From Triparma verrucosa (Eukaryota; Sar; Bolidophyceae; Parmales; Triparmaceae), in contig BRXX01000302.1 of assembly GCA_030267905.1 (NCBI GenBank), positions 1 through 64,000 of the forward strand: a stretch of DNA of 64,000 bases. The letters are read 5' to 3'. Every line of letters starts with the position of its first letter. Positions within the stretch are counted from its first letter, which is position 1. The position numbers and the translations under genes are program-made. Under the pieces are notes generated by a model. The model was not told the DNA's origin. It worked only from the letters and a program-made list of their open reading frames with translations, and made no database searches. Shown here piece after piece: positions 1-11,884 of this stretch.

Positions 1-66
1 CTAACCCTAACCCTAACCCTAACCCTAACCCTAACCCTAACCCTAACCCTAACCCTAACCCTAACC
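1..66. repeat. Telomere, (CCCTAA)n
   Basis: About eleven perfect head-to-tail CTAACC units start at the first base and end at about 66, where the next unit degenerates to CCAAACC. The C-rich strand reads inward, so this is the left end of a chromosome; the other strand carries TTAGGG, the telomere unit used by many algae and animals. Unique sequence with an open reading frame begins within a few bases, so there is no subtelomeric repeat buffer in the assembly. Confidence 0.97.
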
Positions 67-77
67 CAAACCATTCG

Positions 78-3000
78 GTGGAGAAATATTTCACCCACAG
101 TGCGGAAGGTGGCGGCGCAGGTTGGGGGATGACCGTGGCGAAGATGGACATTTCCGCAGTAGACTTGTTCACAGAGGTGAGCGAGAGCGAGGACTGGAGC
201 AACGAAGTGACCGCGGTATCTAACCCATCTTCGCGCTCGTCGCAGCTTTATTTGTTTGACACCTACGCAAAGAGGGCTGAAAGCAAGGACAAAATAAGAG
301 AGGTTTTTGAAAGTCTCGACGGCACAAGAGGGCAACAAATTTCCAAAACAGCCGGCGTTCCTGGATTTCAAGACAGGCTATTTGAGTCATGGATGACATG
401 GGTGGAGAGGGTCGAGGCTGATGGGCACCGAAAGTTTATCATAGCCATTGCTCCCCTTGAGGAGTTTGCGGGGACGCACCACGAGGTCCTCGGGACGGAA
501 AAGACCACTGAAGCGACGTCCAGAGGCGTGCACATCGTCGAAGAGTTCACCGACAGCACATGCGAATGGACGTGGGTGCAGCAGGTCGACCTCAAAATCT
601 CCATACACGCGAGATTGCTGGACATCGCAGCTAGACAGAACTTGGCCTGGGCCAACGAGCTGCAGGAGAAGTTCCGCCGGAACGGGAAGGAGGTCGACCG
701 AGAGGGGGTGGCCGCTCTTGCTGAGGTCATGATAGGGCGGAGAGGGTCGGCGCTGATAGAAGACCAGGTGGGAATTTTCGAGAGGTGCATGGAGCTCTTG
801 GGGGGGGAAGGGGGGGATGACGGGTGGAAGGAGCTGAAGTCGCCCAGCCAGGAGGTCATTATGAAGATACAGTACTTTCCGCCCAAAAAGGGCGAGAGAA
901 GTGTAGCAACTGGAAAGGCAGTGGGAGTAGTCGACTGCTCTGCGGAGGAGGTCGCGGCCTGGGTGATGAACTTTCTCAGTAATGCGAGAGTTCGCATTCA
1001 CAAAGAGTTTAATAATCCCGCAAGACTTGAGCTTAGAGGGCTACGGAGGGAGAATGAGGGGACTTTTGCGACGGTGAAGAAGATGCCATTCATGCTAGAC
1101 AGCCGAGAATTCGTTGTTCGACAATTGTGGAAATCGGAGGAGGGAAAGATGTTGGTCGCTGTCGAGTCGGTCGACGATGAAGTTGACTATGGCGTGTCGT
1201 TAAGGAAGACTAGAGGTTTTACAAGAGGCTTTTGGGTAATCGAGGATCTTCCAACTCGAGGTGGCGCGAAGCAGTGTCGAGCGACTTTCGTCCAGCAATT
1301 CGACGCGGGAGGAGTCCTTCCGACGTGGGTTGTGGACAAGAAGATCCCCATAAGTATTAGCGTTGTCCAGGAGGCGATCGACGAGTTCAGGCAGGACGAT
1401 ATGATCGACGCTGCGGTTAGGGAGGAGCTTTCGCAGTTGATAAAGGAGCGCCGGAGGGAGGAGGTTTACAGCGAGGAGGAAGAGGCCTTGCTCCAGCGAG
1501 TTCGTCAGAAGTTTGAGGGGTCATTGGAGGAGAGCAAGTGGACGCAGCTCAAGGTGAGAAGCTGTGAGGAGAAAAATGACGAGCAAGGAATGCGTCGATG
1601 GTGTGCGAGGAGCGAAGCGTCGAGCTGGGAATTGTTCTGTTGTTTGTTGCTGTTGTCATGAGTTTCGAGTAGCTCTGAGTCGCTATAATTGTGTGCTTCC
1701 TCATCGTCTCTTCGCCAGTTGCTCCTACCTAAATATCTTCACGATCCGACTCGCAGCGCGATTCTAACTAGATAACACCAATCTTCTTGCGGCTTGCTAC
1801 GTTTGTCACAGTCGCCTGACACCTTCGTGGCGATGGAAAGCGTCTTTGAGAAGGGCGGGTCGTCTGCTGCAATTGGACGAGCCGTCACAATCGTTGACGC
1901 GCCGATTGAAGACTGCGCGGCTTGGGAACTGTCAAGGATGACGAGAGAGCGAATGAAGGACCATTACATCTTTGGTGGGCTAGAACGCAAAGTGGTGAAG
2001 TTGACTAACCATAGCGAGCTCTTTCACACTGTCCTTGACCTTGGAGTCAAGACTTTCGCTCCGAGGGAATGGCTCGCGAAGGTGGTGTCGAAAATGGTGA
2101 GCGAGGACACCGTGATAGTTTGCTACGAGGATACTGAGGACGACAGATTTCCTGCTGGTGCTGGGAAAAAGTACGTGAGGGCAAGCTCAGGCGCCTTTTG
2201 GAAGTACGAGCGACTTCCCGAGGTCAGGGGCATCCCGCAGACCAGGGTCACTTACTGTCAGCAAATTGACCTCAAAGGATTCGTACCTGCCCTCGTTATG
2301 AATTCCAGAAGCGTTCAGACACTGGAATATTTGTCCCGGATGAGGAAGAAATTCGACAAGAGCTTGAAGATCGACACTGGCAACCGAGCAGAAGTCTTGA
2401 AAGCGATGGAACAGAAACAGGAGTCAGGACGGTCGGAAGCTTTGGAACGTTTCGAGCTGTTGTACGAGGAGAAACAAGGCTGGGAGCGACCTTCTTGGAG
2501 CTTTGGAAAGGCCGACAGCAAGATTTATGCAACGAATTTCGGTAGAGAAGCATGGGGCTCGACAAGCCTGCAAGTTCGCGGAGGGCTTGAGGAGATTGCA
2601 GCGTTCATTTGGGACTTTGGCAGCCGCTCCAACATGGAAATCAGCGGCGACCTAGAGAGGACTTTTGAGGACGCGAAATCGGGAGGTGGCTTCAAGAGGA
2701 CCGTCAAGCGACGCCAAAAGCTCGAAAGCACTCACGGCCTTCAACACAAAGATCGCGTCTTCACAAGCGAGATGAGCATACACCTGTTCGGTGATGACGA
2801 AGTGTTCATTTTTCTATCGAGCTCGAGTCAAAACATGAGGAGGGGTTCCAGAGCTCGTGGCTCTGTGAGTGAGGGAAGCGATGGATCCATTCGGGCATTC
2901 GAGAAAGTAGCTATCCGGCTAAAAAGCTCGGGCGAGGGGCGGACGAAATTATACTTTGCCTGTTATCTAGAGCTCGGAATTGGTATCAGCCGAAGGGCAA

Positions 3001-4976
3001 GGTTGGCTTTTATTGAGCAACGCTTAGATGAGATGTCAGGCATTGCCATCTACTTTCAGAGGCTGGTGCCATTTGAAGCCTTCAACGTCGAGGACGGCCG
3101 AGCGCTTGCATACGATCTGCTGTTGAAGGTCAAGAATTCAGGGCAGAGGGTGGAGAGATTTAAGATGGTGGCTGAAAAAAGTAGCGCTCTGCGGGAGCTG
3201 TGTACAAGGCACTCGTGGGTGAAGACAACGCTGGGCACCGCGCTCGAAGGTAGCTTGCATAGGAATAAACCTGTGGGGACGAAATTAGTTTGCGTGAGCA
3301 ACAAAGAGGCAATCCAGATCGGGAGAAATTTGGTGCCTTCGCTGATGACCGAGCAGCTCGCAGAGGCCGGCGTAAATCAGTGGCGAGTCCAAAACCAAGC
3401 GGTGAAGGAATTGATGGAAGAGCAAGTATGGTTCGAGCCGATGATGGTGATCCTTGGCAAAGGCATCGTAAAGGCAGCGGCGTGGGGCTTGATGGCCCGG
3501 GTCATCATCGGAGCCGTGCTGAGCGTGGCCGACTTAATCACCGACCTTGTAGTATTGCGGGAGTATTGGGAGGGTGGCGATGAGACGCTGACGTTCAGAA
3601 ATGCGCAATTAGCCAGTCTATTGGCATCTGTTGTCATTCAGATGATTCTTGTTGCTTTCCAGAACCGAAAGAAGGGGTTTGTGAGGCTTTCGAAGGAGCT
3701 TCTGATCGTTTTGATAGGTTTCAAAGCGCCAGTAGACGCGTACCGGGTTGCTGTGGGCGCAGAGCACGAAAAGGATTCTTCGTTTGAGCCTATGGAAGAG
3801 CTGACGGGTAGTAAATGCATCGAGCTATGCGCGGAGAGCATTCCAGGAATCATCATCCAGCTGAGTGCAATACTTAGTGTGTTGAACAGCGGACGAGAGG
3901 TGTCAATGATTTCGCACTTATCGCTGGCGGTATCTCTCTTGACGACCGGTTTCATCAGCGCTACTCTGAGCTATGACCTCGACACCGATCCAAAGAAGCG
4001 AGCATACAAGCCTGACTTCTATGGATACGTCCCAGATGAGAATTGGAAGCGAGCGTTGCTGCTTGCAAATATGATGCTTTTATCCGCAACTCAAATTTTG
4101 GTAAAGGCTCTACTGGTGGTCATCCTCGGTACAATTGGTTCATCGTTCCCGATTTACTACCTAATGGGCGATATGGTATTTTATCTTTTGTACAAGGGGG
4201 CAAGGAGCGACTTCACTTACTGGATTCCAGTGTACGGCCCAGTTGGCCTTTTCCTCTCTTTGGTAACAAGAGTGGTGATGAAAGTAATTGTTGATTTTGC
4301 TGCCGCCATGCACTTTCGACACCCTTATGAGGTTGGAGGTCTTTACTTCACGCTGAATCTATTCCTACCACTTCTAGGGCTGACATTTATGTTGGCTTTG
4401 GATTTGGCGAAGGATACAATTGAAAAGGCGACCCTGGAGCTTCTGACGAAGGTGTCAGTTGCTTTGGGAATAGTTCTGGTCGTTCTGGTTGCGCTCTTTC
4501 TTCTGTTGATGAACAAGGAGTACCATCATACGTTCTTCAGCTTGGAGACAGGCGGACAAATGACCAGAAGGGTCTTTCTGGAGGGGGAGGATGTCTCGAA
4601 GAAAGGCGTATTTTCCCTTCACAGATCTCACTGGTGGCCCCTCAAAGATAAGGTGGCCATCTGGGTGAAGGAGGGATGGGCGACATGGGAGGAGGAGAAG
4701 CCGGATTGGTTCACCGATGCGTGGAAGGCAAAAGTCCCAAAAGATATGATACCGGCAAAGAGAATAGATGACTACAAAGCAATTGACGAAGACAAAACTC
4801 CATGGCTAAGTGGAGAAGAAAGTTCAAGCCGAAAGAAAGGAATCGTTGCGTTGATCGGCGGGCAACCTACGGCAAGCTCAAAGGTTTCGCCGGCAGAAGG
4901 AATGACAGACTTTGATGAGGAAGAGTTCGTACGGCAGATGGACAGGCGGGGGGTTAGCGCGCCAATGGGCATGTAA
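78..4976 (+). CDS. Tandem START-like domain protein with polytopic (XK-related-like) membrane domain, 5' end at telomere
   Basis: Two open frames join at a phase-0 intron: donor AAG|GTGAGA after 1553, CTAAC at 1765-1769, acceptor CACAG ending at 1811. CDS is 78..1553 plus 1812..4976, about 1,546 residues. Four repeats share the plan of a G(R/K)AV-type opening strand (VATGKAVGVVDC, AAIGRAVTIVDA) and a late VQQFD / CQQID strand before a long C-terminal helix; this is the pattern of START lipid-binding domains. From about base 3,450 to 4,520 follow roughly eight hydrophobic segments. The first contains DLITDLVVL and a later stretch ESIPGIIIQ, an arrangement reminiscent of XK-related membrane proteins. 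The tail is charged and probably cytosolic. No ATG opens the frame at the left edge: base 78 is GTG and the frame stays open back through the telomere as repeated Asn-Pro codons; the first in-frame ATG is at 129. Lipid binding and lipid movement in a membrane are inferred; the XK assignment is tentative. Confidence 0.75.
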
Positions 4977-5087
4977 CATATGTTTGTTTGAATTTAAAGT
5001 TCTTCTGCCTTCTTTTTCCCCCTTTCTCCTTCCCCCCTCCTTCCCCCCTCCTCTCATTTCCCCTCCCTTTCACTCCTCTCTTACTAA

Positions 5088-8000
5088 TTAATTACCCAAC
5101 ACAAGCTCCGAAAGAATGTTACTAAGAAAGCCGAAGAATCCAATCAAGATTGATGTGAACAGCGATATCCCCAAGGCCACTATCTGCTGCTGCTTTGTTA
5201 GTATCCTCTCTATCGTTGCCTGTTCCTTCTCGATCTGCGACGAGCGTGTGTGTGTGTGTGTGTTGTTGGCGTTAGAAACGATGGTGGAGGTGGCAGCAGC
5301 AACCTTGAGTCGCTTTGCTCCTCGCTCGCTCTCACCTGTTTCCTGTACTCGAAGAAGTTCGATTTCATCTGCCCTCCAAGTCCTTTCTTGCACACTGACA
5401 CGATCCCCTTTGGAGGGTTCCTCGCGTGCGAGAGTTGCTCGGCTAAACCCAGTGCGAGGTGGACCTGAGGATCGGAGAATATCGCGCCGAGGATCGAGAG
5501 GACGCGCTCGCCTTTCATCTTGTTTTGTAGGTCGTAGAGGCTGCGCGAGCCGAGCAGCGAACGGATGAGTTAGTATAATAACAGAAGCTCTTCGTGTGAT
5601 CCGTCCTCGCGTAGCTCCTCCTTATCGTCGTGCATCACCTGCGCCAGTCCTCGATCTGGTCGGAGAAGGTCGTTTCGAGAATCGCCTCCTGTACTCGGCC
5701 CAGTACTTCTGTGAGGTAATTGAGCTCGCTGAGGCTTCTCTTCAGCATAGGCGTCGGAGTCTGGCTCGCTAAAGCCAGCGACATCAAGAACTTGGCATTT
5801 TTCTGGACACTAAACCCGGTCGCCACCGTAATGAGATTCATGACGATCTTGGCTTCTTTCGACTCCACCCCTCTCATCAGCTTCGCCTTGGCTTTCTCAA
5901 ATTCTGGATTGTTAATGATGTGGTCTGGAAGCTTGAGGGTGTCAATCTTATCGCTGCGGCAACAAAGCGTGTTAGTTGCTGTCGATTTGCTCCTCGCTCC
6001 CCAATACTACACACACCTGATGCGCTTTATGGCCTTCATTTTTAATGCAGCGACTTTTTCGTCGGTCATCTTCTTCACGTCTAGCTCCGGGTAGACCTTC
6101 CCACCAGTGGCGACGACTTCTTTTGAACCTCCAGCCGCCCCTTCCAAGCTGTTCAAGTTTATCTTGCTCGCACCTTTAACTAAGTCGTCGATTACGCTTT
6201 TTATATCAGCACCTTGACCCATCACCATCTCAAACGATTGCACGAGATCAGCTCCAAGGGCATCTTTCTCCCCGTCCTCTTCGACCTCCTCCTCGTCCTC
6301 GTCCTCGTCCTCATCTCCCTCTTCTTCTTCCTCTTCACTCTCTTCCTCGCTACTATCTTCTCCCCCATTGATTATAGCTTTCGCGCTGCCTTTCAAAATT
6401 TGTTTAATGACGCTAGAAGAGACTAGGGTCCCCCCTCCCCTCTTCTTCCTCCTCTTAATGCTAGGCCACGTTAGCTTTCTCCATCTTTTCAAGATGTCAA
6501 AGCCCTCCGCTGAGGCTGCGATGAGCGTAGCGATTCGTGTGAAGATGTTTTCAGCGTGTTAGAATTCGGTGGGGTGTGACGCTCAAACATCTTAGAAACT
6601 CACCGAGCGCGACATCCTGAAAATCGGCCCTACTTATATCAGAGCCCTGGAACCTGCTATTTGAGAGATCGCATGACTTAATGGCTAAGCCCAACTTTGT
6701 GAACCGAAAATCGCTTTTCGCAGTCTTGCAATTTGTGAAAGTGCTGTCGGCAAAGCAAGACTTCGAAAAGTCAGCACCTGTTTCGCCTTCAAAGACGCAA
6801 TCGACGAAATCTGATTTCTTCATGCTGCAATCAGAAAATTTAAAATCCAATAGCTTGCAATTTGTGAACGTGGTTGAAATGATCTCGGACCCTGGCTGCA
6901 ATGTTATACGTTCCAAGTCGCTGTACTCTACTCGGCAGTTTTTGAATTTGGCCATTTGAATACTCGTCCCCTACGGAAAGCGAAGCGACGCGATCGACGA
7001 GACGGGCGAAAAGCGTTAGAAAGGAAAGTGCTACATGAAAATGTCCTCCACTTTTCATCCCTTGAAGACCCTCACCTTCATCTTGCAGTGCCAGAATCTG
7101 CAACGTATGAACTCAGTCCCATCAAGCGTATTCTCGTTATCGTAGCAAGAATCACCAAAGTCTATATAAAAGAAATGGCAGTCGAGAAACTGACAGTGGT
7201 TAAGTACCCCTTGAGAAAATAGTAGAGTGGGTTCACTTTTTTCCGATTCTTCGTGACTGGGTCGAAAGTCGCATCCATAAATCGGCTTCCATTTCAGATA
7301 CGGAAGAATTTTACCGGTGTTAGGGTGAAATCCGGGGACGTCAAAATTGACGTTGCTCCACCTGCCCCGCCTTCCGCCGCCCTTAGGAATGGTATAAATC
7401 CAGTGATTCTGGTCCTCAAAGCCTTTGAGCATAACCCCCCTCGGTTCTTCCTGGCTGGCTAAGGGATTCCCCTGACAAAAGAGGGTATTAGTGACTGTTG
7501 CAGCGACAAATGCGTTCTAATCCGAAGTGTTGAGCTTACCTGATTATAGGTTCCGTCCTTCTCCTTTAACTCTCCTACTTCTAACCCTACTTCGACATCT
7601 ACGTCATTCCTGTTTTTTTTCACCATTGCGGTGCGGTTCCAGTAAACTATTTTACGCTCCGGAGTTTCAGGGTTGAGAGCCCAGTACGCTGAATTAGGGT
7701 CAGAGAATTGCTTGAGAAGTTCAGCCTCCTCATCAGGGTCGAACGGGTTCATCTCTGGACTGACGCTCGGGCAAAAATAGCCCTGGAAAGGCAACAGGTT
7801 GGTTAATTTGGCAGTGATCTCGGCGACTTCAATGTCGGTGATTTGGGGGGAAAGTAACTTAAAGTAATGTCGAGGATTGCCATCGTAACCCTTCAGCATC
7901 TTTACGAGAAACGACCCGCCCACTCCTCCCCCATCATCATAGGAGCGAAAGTCAGCAGCAATTGCTTCATAGCCCTGGTCAGAAAGATACTTCGCTACAT

Positions 8001-8536
8001 CCTCTGAAGACCAGCCCGTTTCTGACAGGTTGTCCCAAATTGGACCAAGAGATGACTCCTCAATCTTTTCGTTGGTCTCTTCTACCTTTTTCTCCACGTC
8101 TTCGTCAGAGAAGGGTAACTTCAAATGAGACCATGGCTCAACGGGGATGACCTTGAAATAAGGGACATGATAAGAAGGAGGTTCACACATGTCTTTGCGA
8201 TAACGTTCGCAAGGTTGGGGAGGAGTGTAGGGGGAGATTACATAATCACCCAGATTTTGGACTATGAACAATACGCATCCTGAGAGCAAGGCAAGCGAAT
8301 TTAGTTTCTTTATTAAATCGTCGTTTGGAAGTACTTGGTCTCTTACCTTCCTCCTTTAACCCACTTCCCTTATAAAATCCCGACCCGGGCGTCCCTTTAT
8401 ATTTGGAACCATGTTTTCCATCCACTCTCTCGAGCAGTTTTTCGTAGCGACGGGAGTGGAGGGAATCGTCTGGGGCGTATTGTATCCATACTTTGGATGA
8501 ATCGACTATGCCGTCTTTGTAAGGCGTGTTAGATTT
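5088..8536 (-). CDS. Multi-exon pentapeptide-repeat protein with acidic region and C-terminal membrane segment
   Basis: Eight minus-strand exons join in phase: 8536..8347, 8279..7540, 7471..7076, 6970..6604, 6515..6017, 5953..5639, 5540..5336 and 5234..5088, giving about 952 residues plus any first exon. All seven introns are 50-100 bases with GT..AG ends, and most have CTAAC near the acceptor. A hydrophobic stretch (CVLFIVQNL) lies near residue 65. The middle exons (about 7250-6604) hold degenerate pentapeptide repeats: FTNCKLLDFKFSDCSMKKSDF, with Cys or Asp/Ser at the repeat positions. Next come a basic patch and a long Glu/Asp run (about 6360-6270), then helical segments. The last exon encodes a hydrophobic helix (LGISLFTSILIGFFGFL) just before the stop, as in tail-anchored proteins. 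Pentapeptide repeats form a right-handed beta helix; the cellular role is not recognisable. The 5' end is unresolved because a TAG lies in frame at 8539-8537, at or just upstream of the exon. Confidence 0.72.
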
Positions 8537-8749
8537 CTAGCCTAAGCTCTTCATAAAGGCCATATTCGTAAACATAGGTCCTCGCCCCCCCCCAAATTCG
8601 CCGTTCGTACTTCACAGCGGCTCCACATCTTGATCACTACTGATCCCCCTGAGCATTGGGCTTTGGTTATGTTATCCCCATCCTAACATATTAATTAATA
8701 ATACATACTGGTAACATGAAAACCAAAGTCTCATAAAAAAACATCTTAC

Positions 8750-8896
8750 CTTTCCAGACGTACATATTTCGCGGAGAGAGAGGGAGAGAGGAAGGATGGG
8801 ATTTAGGCGTCTTTTCAAGTGGCCGGAGTTAGGCTGGTGAAATTTTCTAAAAAGCTGAAATGAGAGGAAGGGCGATTGAGAGATTGATCCCTTCAT
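8750..8896 (-). other. Candidate first exon of the pentapeptide-repeat gene
   Basis: Minus-strand frame from ATG at 8896 (MKGSISQSPFLSF) runs into GGAAAG|GTAAG at 8750/8749 in phase 0. An acceptor at 8538-8537 (GGCTAG) would join it in phase 0 to the next exon. The peptide is basic and hydroxylated and could be a targeting peptide. Only splice-site logic supports it; the real start could lie elsewhere. Confidence 0.25.
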
Positions 8897-9282
8897 TTCC
8901 AGGACAAAAATTGCCAAAACTGAAGAGCACACCTACTGACTTTCCACGTCGAATTTAGCTTTATCCTATATAATAGCCGTCGTTTAATTCCTTAAAGAGG
9001 GGGTTTCGTATATTTTAATTCGAGGGGTAGGTCCGTAGAAGCCCAGGAATTAACAATTAAAGAGCTAAATTCTGCCCCGGTGCACCTCCTCCAACACAAG
9101 TACATTTTTTACTCAAATAACGCGAGTAATTACTTCATTCCTAGTTACTACCCGATAGACGTCGCTTACTACCGCGTGTTTAAATATAAATTCTGTGACA
9201 AGTTCTTGCAACCATAACCAAGATTCTGACATTTACGGAGGGACCCCGGCTCTTCTCTTCTACCATACCATACCCCTCTCGA
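8897..9282. other. Divergent intergenic region
   Basis: About 390 bases between two divergently read genes, moderately AT-rich, with several TTAATTAA-like stretches and no convincing coding frame, RNA or repeat. It presumably holds both promoters; no specific element was identified. Confidence 0.5.
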
Positions 9283-11664
9283 ATGCGCTCCTACTTCCTT
9301 TTCTCCCCGCTCCTCCTGCTGCTGCTGTCCTCTGCATCCTCATCCTCCAACACTGCCGCCGCCTCAAACCCAAGCCCTTCAAAGGATATCTACGACGTAG
9401 TGATTGTCGGTTGCGGCCCGGCTGGAATTCAATCGGCCGTCTACGCCTCGAACCGCAACCTGAATTACATTGTTATAGAAACTCATGCCGAGTGTGGCTC
9501 GTTCTTTGAGCACTACCCTCGGAAGGGCTCGCTTATCAGCTTCAATAAGGTGTCGATACCTGAGCCCTTTCCGCACTGGGAGGACGGTCAGACTGAGGAC
9601 TATTCTTTGAAGTTCGACTGGCACAGCATCCTGGGGCAGCCCCTGAAGTTCACCGGGTACACCCGCAAGTTCTACCCCTCCTCCGCCACCCTGGTGAAGT
9701 ACCTCCGCGACGTCGTCGAGGGCTCGGGGCTAAATGTCAAGTACAACGTCTCGGTCGCTGAAATAGGAAAGTTGCGGGACGATTCGCTCTCGCTCTCGTC
9801 CGCCACCCGATCCGTCATGTTGTCATCTGGGGAAGTTCTCCAGACGAAGACGATCGTCCTGGCCACCGGGCTCGTGCCAAAGCCGCCCAGCGACATTGAT
9901 ATCACGAGGAAGCGCTTCCCCAACGCGACGTTCTACTCTTACGAGGACGCTCCCATGTCCTGCGAGGCCTACTTTAAGAAGCACGTGGTGGTCTTTGGCA
10001 ATGGGAACGCGGGTACTGAGCTCGCTAGCTGGATCATCGCTGACTGCGCGGCCACGAGGACTTGGATGATTGGAAAGAGGACGCTGCAGCCGTCTCACAT
10101 GTCCCACTACGTCGGGAACGTCAGGACCAACAATATGCTGGCGATGGAGTCTTACCAGCTGAAATCCCTCGATGCCGTCATCGAGGAACCTACCATTGCA
10201 GAAGTTTTACGAGACGACCTTATCTACGATAGTCCTGATGAGCAAATGACGACCATCAGACAAAGTCTCCTCTCCGGCGATAGGAACGACACGGTCGTCA
10301 TTCACGCTGCAGGATTCACTTCGGCCTTGAACATAACGAATTTGGGTGTTGATTCTACGAATCTCTTCAAGAATCGCTATCCCCCCCTCACCGCCTTCAA
10401 CGAGCTCGTTGACACGCCCAATATATTTGCGGCGGGCGCCATATCGCACGGAAGAGATTACAAGGAATCGTCCGGGGGATTCATCCACGGATTTCGCTAC
10501 ACAGCGCTGACGACAATGAAGCTTATCGACAGCAGATTGAATGACCTCCCCTGGCCGTATCGAGTCCTCGACGCAGGGACGATGCAGTCGCATGCCGTCA
10601 ATCGGATCCAGGCCAGCAGCGCGCTGTGGCACTTACAAGCATTTTATGCCGACCTTGTTATTCCGGTGAAAGGAGATTCTGGCGAGTCCCTCTTCCTCTA
10701 CGTGGAGGAAATTCCAACGGCGTGGGAGATGGATGTCATCAGCAGGAATGTTGTCAAGGACTTCAACCGTCGTGTAAGCCCTCAGACAACCGCCAGCACC
10801 AGTGAAACCACGGATCAGGGATCTAAGTTTAGGGAAAACTCCGTCTTTGTGACCACCTTGGGCAAGGTCGTCACTGACTACCTGCTCGACGTGGATGAAA
10901 ACTTTTCGGGGTCCGAATTCTACATGGGAAGTTGTGCAATGAAGGAATCTCTGACGATCTTAGAATCCTTCGAAGCTGAGGAGGAGGAGGAGAATTCTGA
11001 CTCAAAGATCTTCGAGAATTTGAACAAGGCTAGAAATCCGCCTAAGCCCGTCTCCTGTCTCGAGAAATGGCTGTCGACCGCTGTCATAAGGGTAGATGAC
11101 GAAATAATCAATGTAGCAGAAGATGAAGTGGAAGCCATGAGGACTCGACTATTTGCAGGGCAAAGGGTTTCCATCAATGATCGGCAGAATATGGAAAACT
11201 TCGAGACCACCGTTTCAGCCATCCCGCCCTATGGCCCTGGTCGCCTTGCGATCGTCTTCAAGTACGGAAAGGAGTTCAAGGGTTGCGATGCGGTCTACGA
11301 TGACGACCGCGCAGGGACAGGTTTCATCACTCCCTCGCTTTACTTCGAAAAGGATCCGAGGCTAACCCCCTTCTCTGGAGAGAGGGGCTTGAAAGGGAGC
11401 GAATTTCTGCAGTTGTGGCGAGGCTGGGACAATATGTCGGAGAATGAGGACTTGTTCGCCCGCTGGAGACGACCTAGAATTGTGCATTACTTTTTGCAAG
11501 AGTTCGTCAAGGCGGCTTTGGGAGAGTTGGTAGAGCCTGGCAGCACGTATCTTCAATTCCAAGATGAAAAGGGCATTCGTGATTATTGGTACGCTGTCCA
11601 TGAAGATGCGGGCCCAATCGTTGACAAAAATTATGCTTATAGACATACCTTCGGCAAATTTTAG
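9283..11664 (+). CDS. FOXRED2-like FAD-dependent oxidoreductase
   Basis: Single exon of 793 codons with an ATG start. The first 20-25 residues form a signal peptide (RSYFLFSPLLLLLLSSASS). Residues about 35-50 are a Rossmann FAD site (VVIVGCGPAGIQSA), followed by GSFFEHYPRKGSLISFNK, the signature stretch of FOXRED2 flavoproteins. A second dinucleotide-binding loop (VVVFGNGNAGTELA) at about 230-245 is expected to bind NAD(P)H, and a TALNITNLGVDS / NIFAAGA region closes the flavin fold. The C-terminal 300 residues are less conserved. Animal FOXRED2 works in the ER lumen in ER-associated degradation and ends in an ER retention signal; this protein ends HTFGKF, so retention is not obvious. Substrate and partner are unknown. 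It is convergent with the giant gene downstream, 220 bases away, across a poly-C tract. Confidence 0.85.
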   Translation: MRSYFLFSPLLLLLLSSASSSSNTAAASNPSPSKDIYDVVIVGCGPAGIQSAVYASNRNLNYIVIETHAECGSFFEHYPRKGSLISFNKVSIPEPFPHWEDGQTEDYSLKFDWHSILGQPLKFTGYTRKFYPSSATLVKYLRDVVEGSGLNVKYNVSVAEIGKLRDDSLSLSSATRSVMLSSGEVLQTKTIVLATGLVPKPPSDIDITRKRFPNATFYSYEDAPMSCEAYFKKHVVVFGNGNAGTELASWIIADCAATRTWMIGKRTLQPSHMSHYVGNVRTNNMLAMESYQLKSLDAVIEEPTIAEVLRDDLIYDSPDEQMTTIRQSLLSGDRNDTVVIHAAGFTSALNITNLGVDSTNLFKNRYPPLTAFNELVDTPNIFAAGAISHGRDYKESSGGFIHGFRYTALTTMKLIDSRLNDLPWPYRVLDAGTMQSHAVNRIQASSALWHLQAFYADLVIPVKGDSGESLFLYVEEIPTAWEMDVISRNVVKDFNRRVSPQTTASTSETTDQGSKFRENSVFVTTLGKVVTDYLLDVDENFSGSEFYMGSCAMKESLTILESFEAEEEEENSDSKIFENLNKARNPPKPVSCLEKWLSTAVIRVDDEIINVAEDEVEAMRTRLFAGQRVSINDRQNMENFETTVSAIPPYGPGRLAIVFKYGKEFKGCDAVYDDDRAGTGFITPSLYFEKDPRLTPFSGERGLKGSEFLQLWRGWDNMSENEDLFARWRRPRIVHYFLQEFVKAALGELVEPGSTYLQFQDEKGIRDYWYAVHEDAGPIVDKNYAYRHTFGKF

Positions 11665-11884
11665 TTTGTTCTCGAGTTCCGGTCAAAATGGTAACAAAGG
11701 TTAATGGTTTTTAATAATAAGAACAAAATAAGCTCTAATCGACAAAAAGGAAAAGTTCCTTGTAGTCTCCGAGTCTTCATTGTCTTCTTTCTAAATCGGT
11801 CGGTGCTCCTCTAGCTGCCACTAGAAATTTGCCCGAAACATAAAAGCCCCCTCCCCCCCCCCCCCAACCCCCCACCCACTCGTC

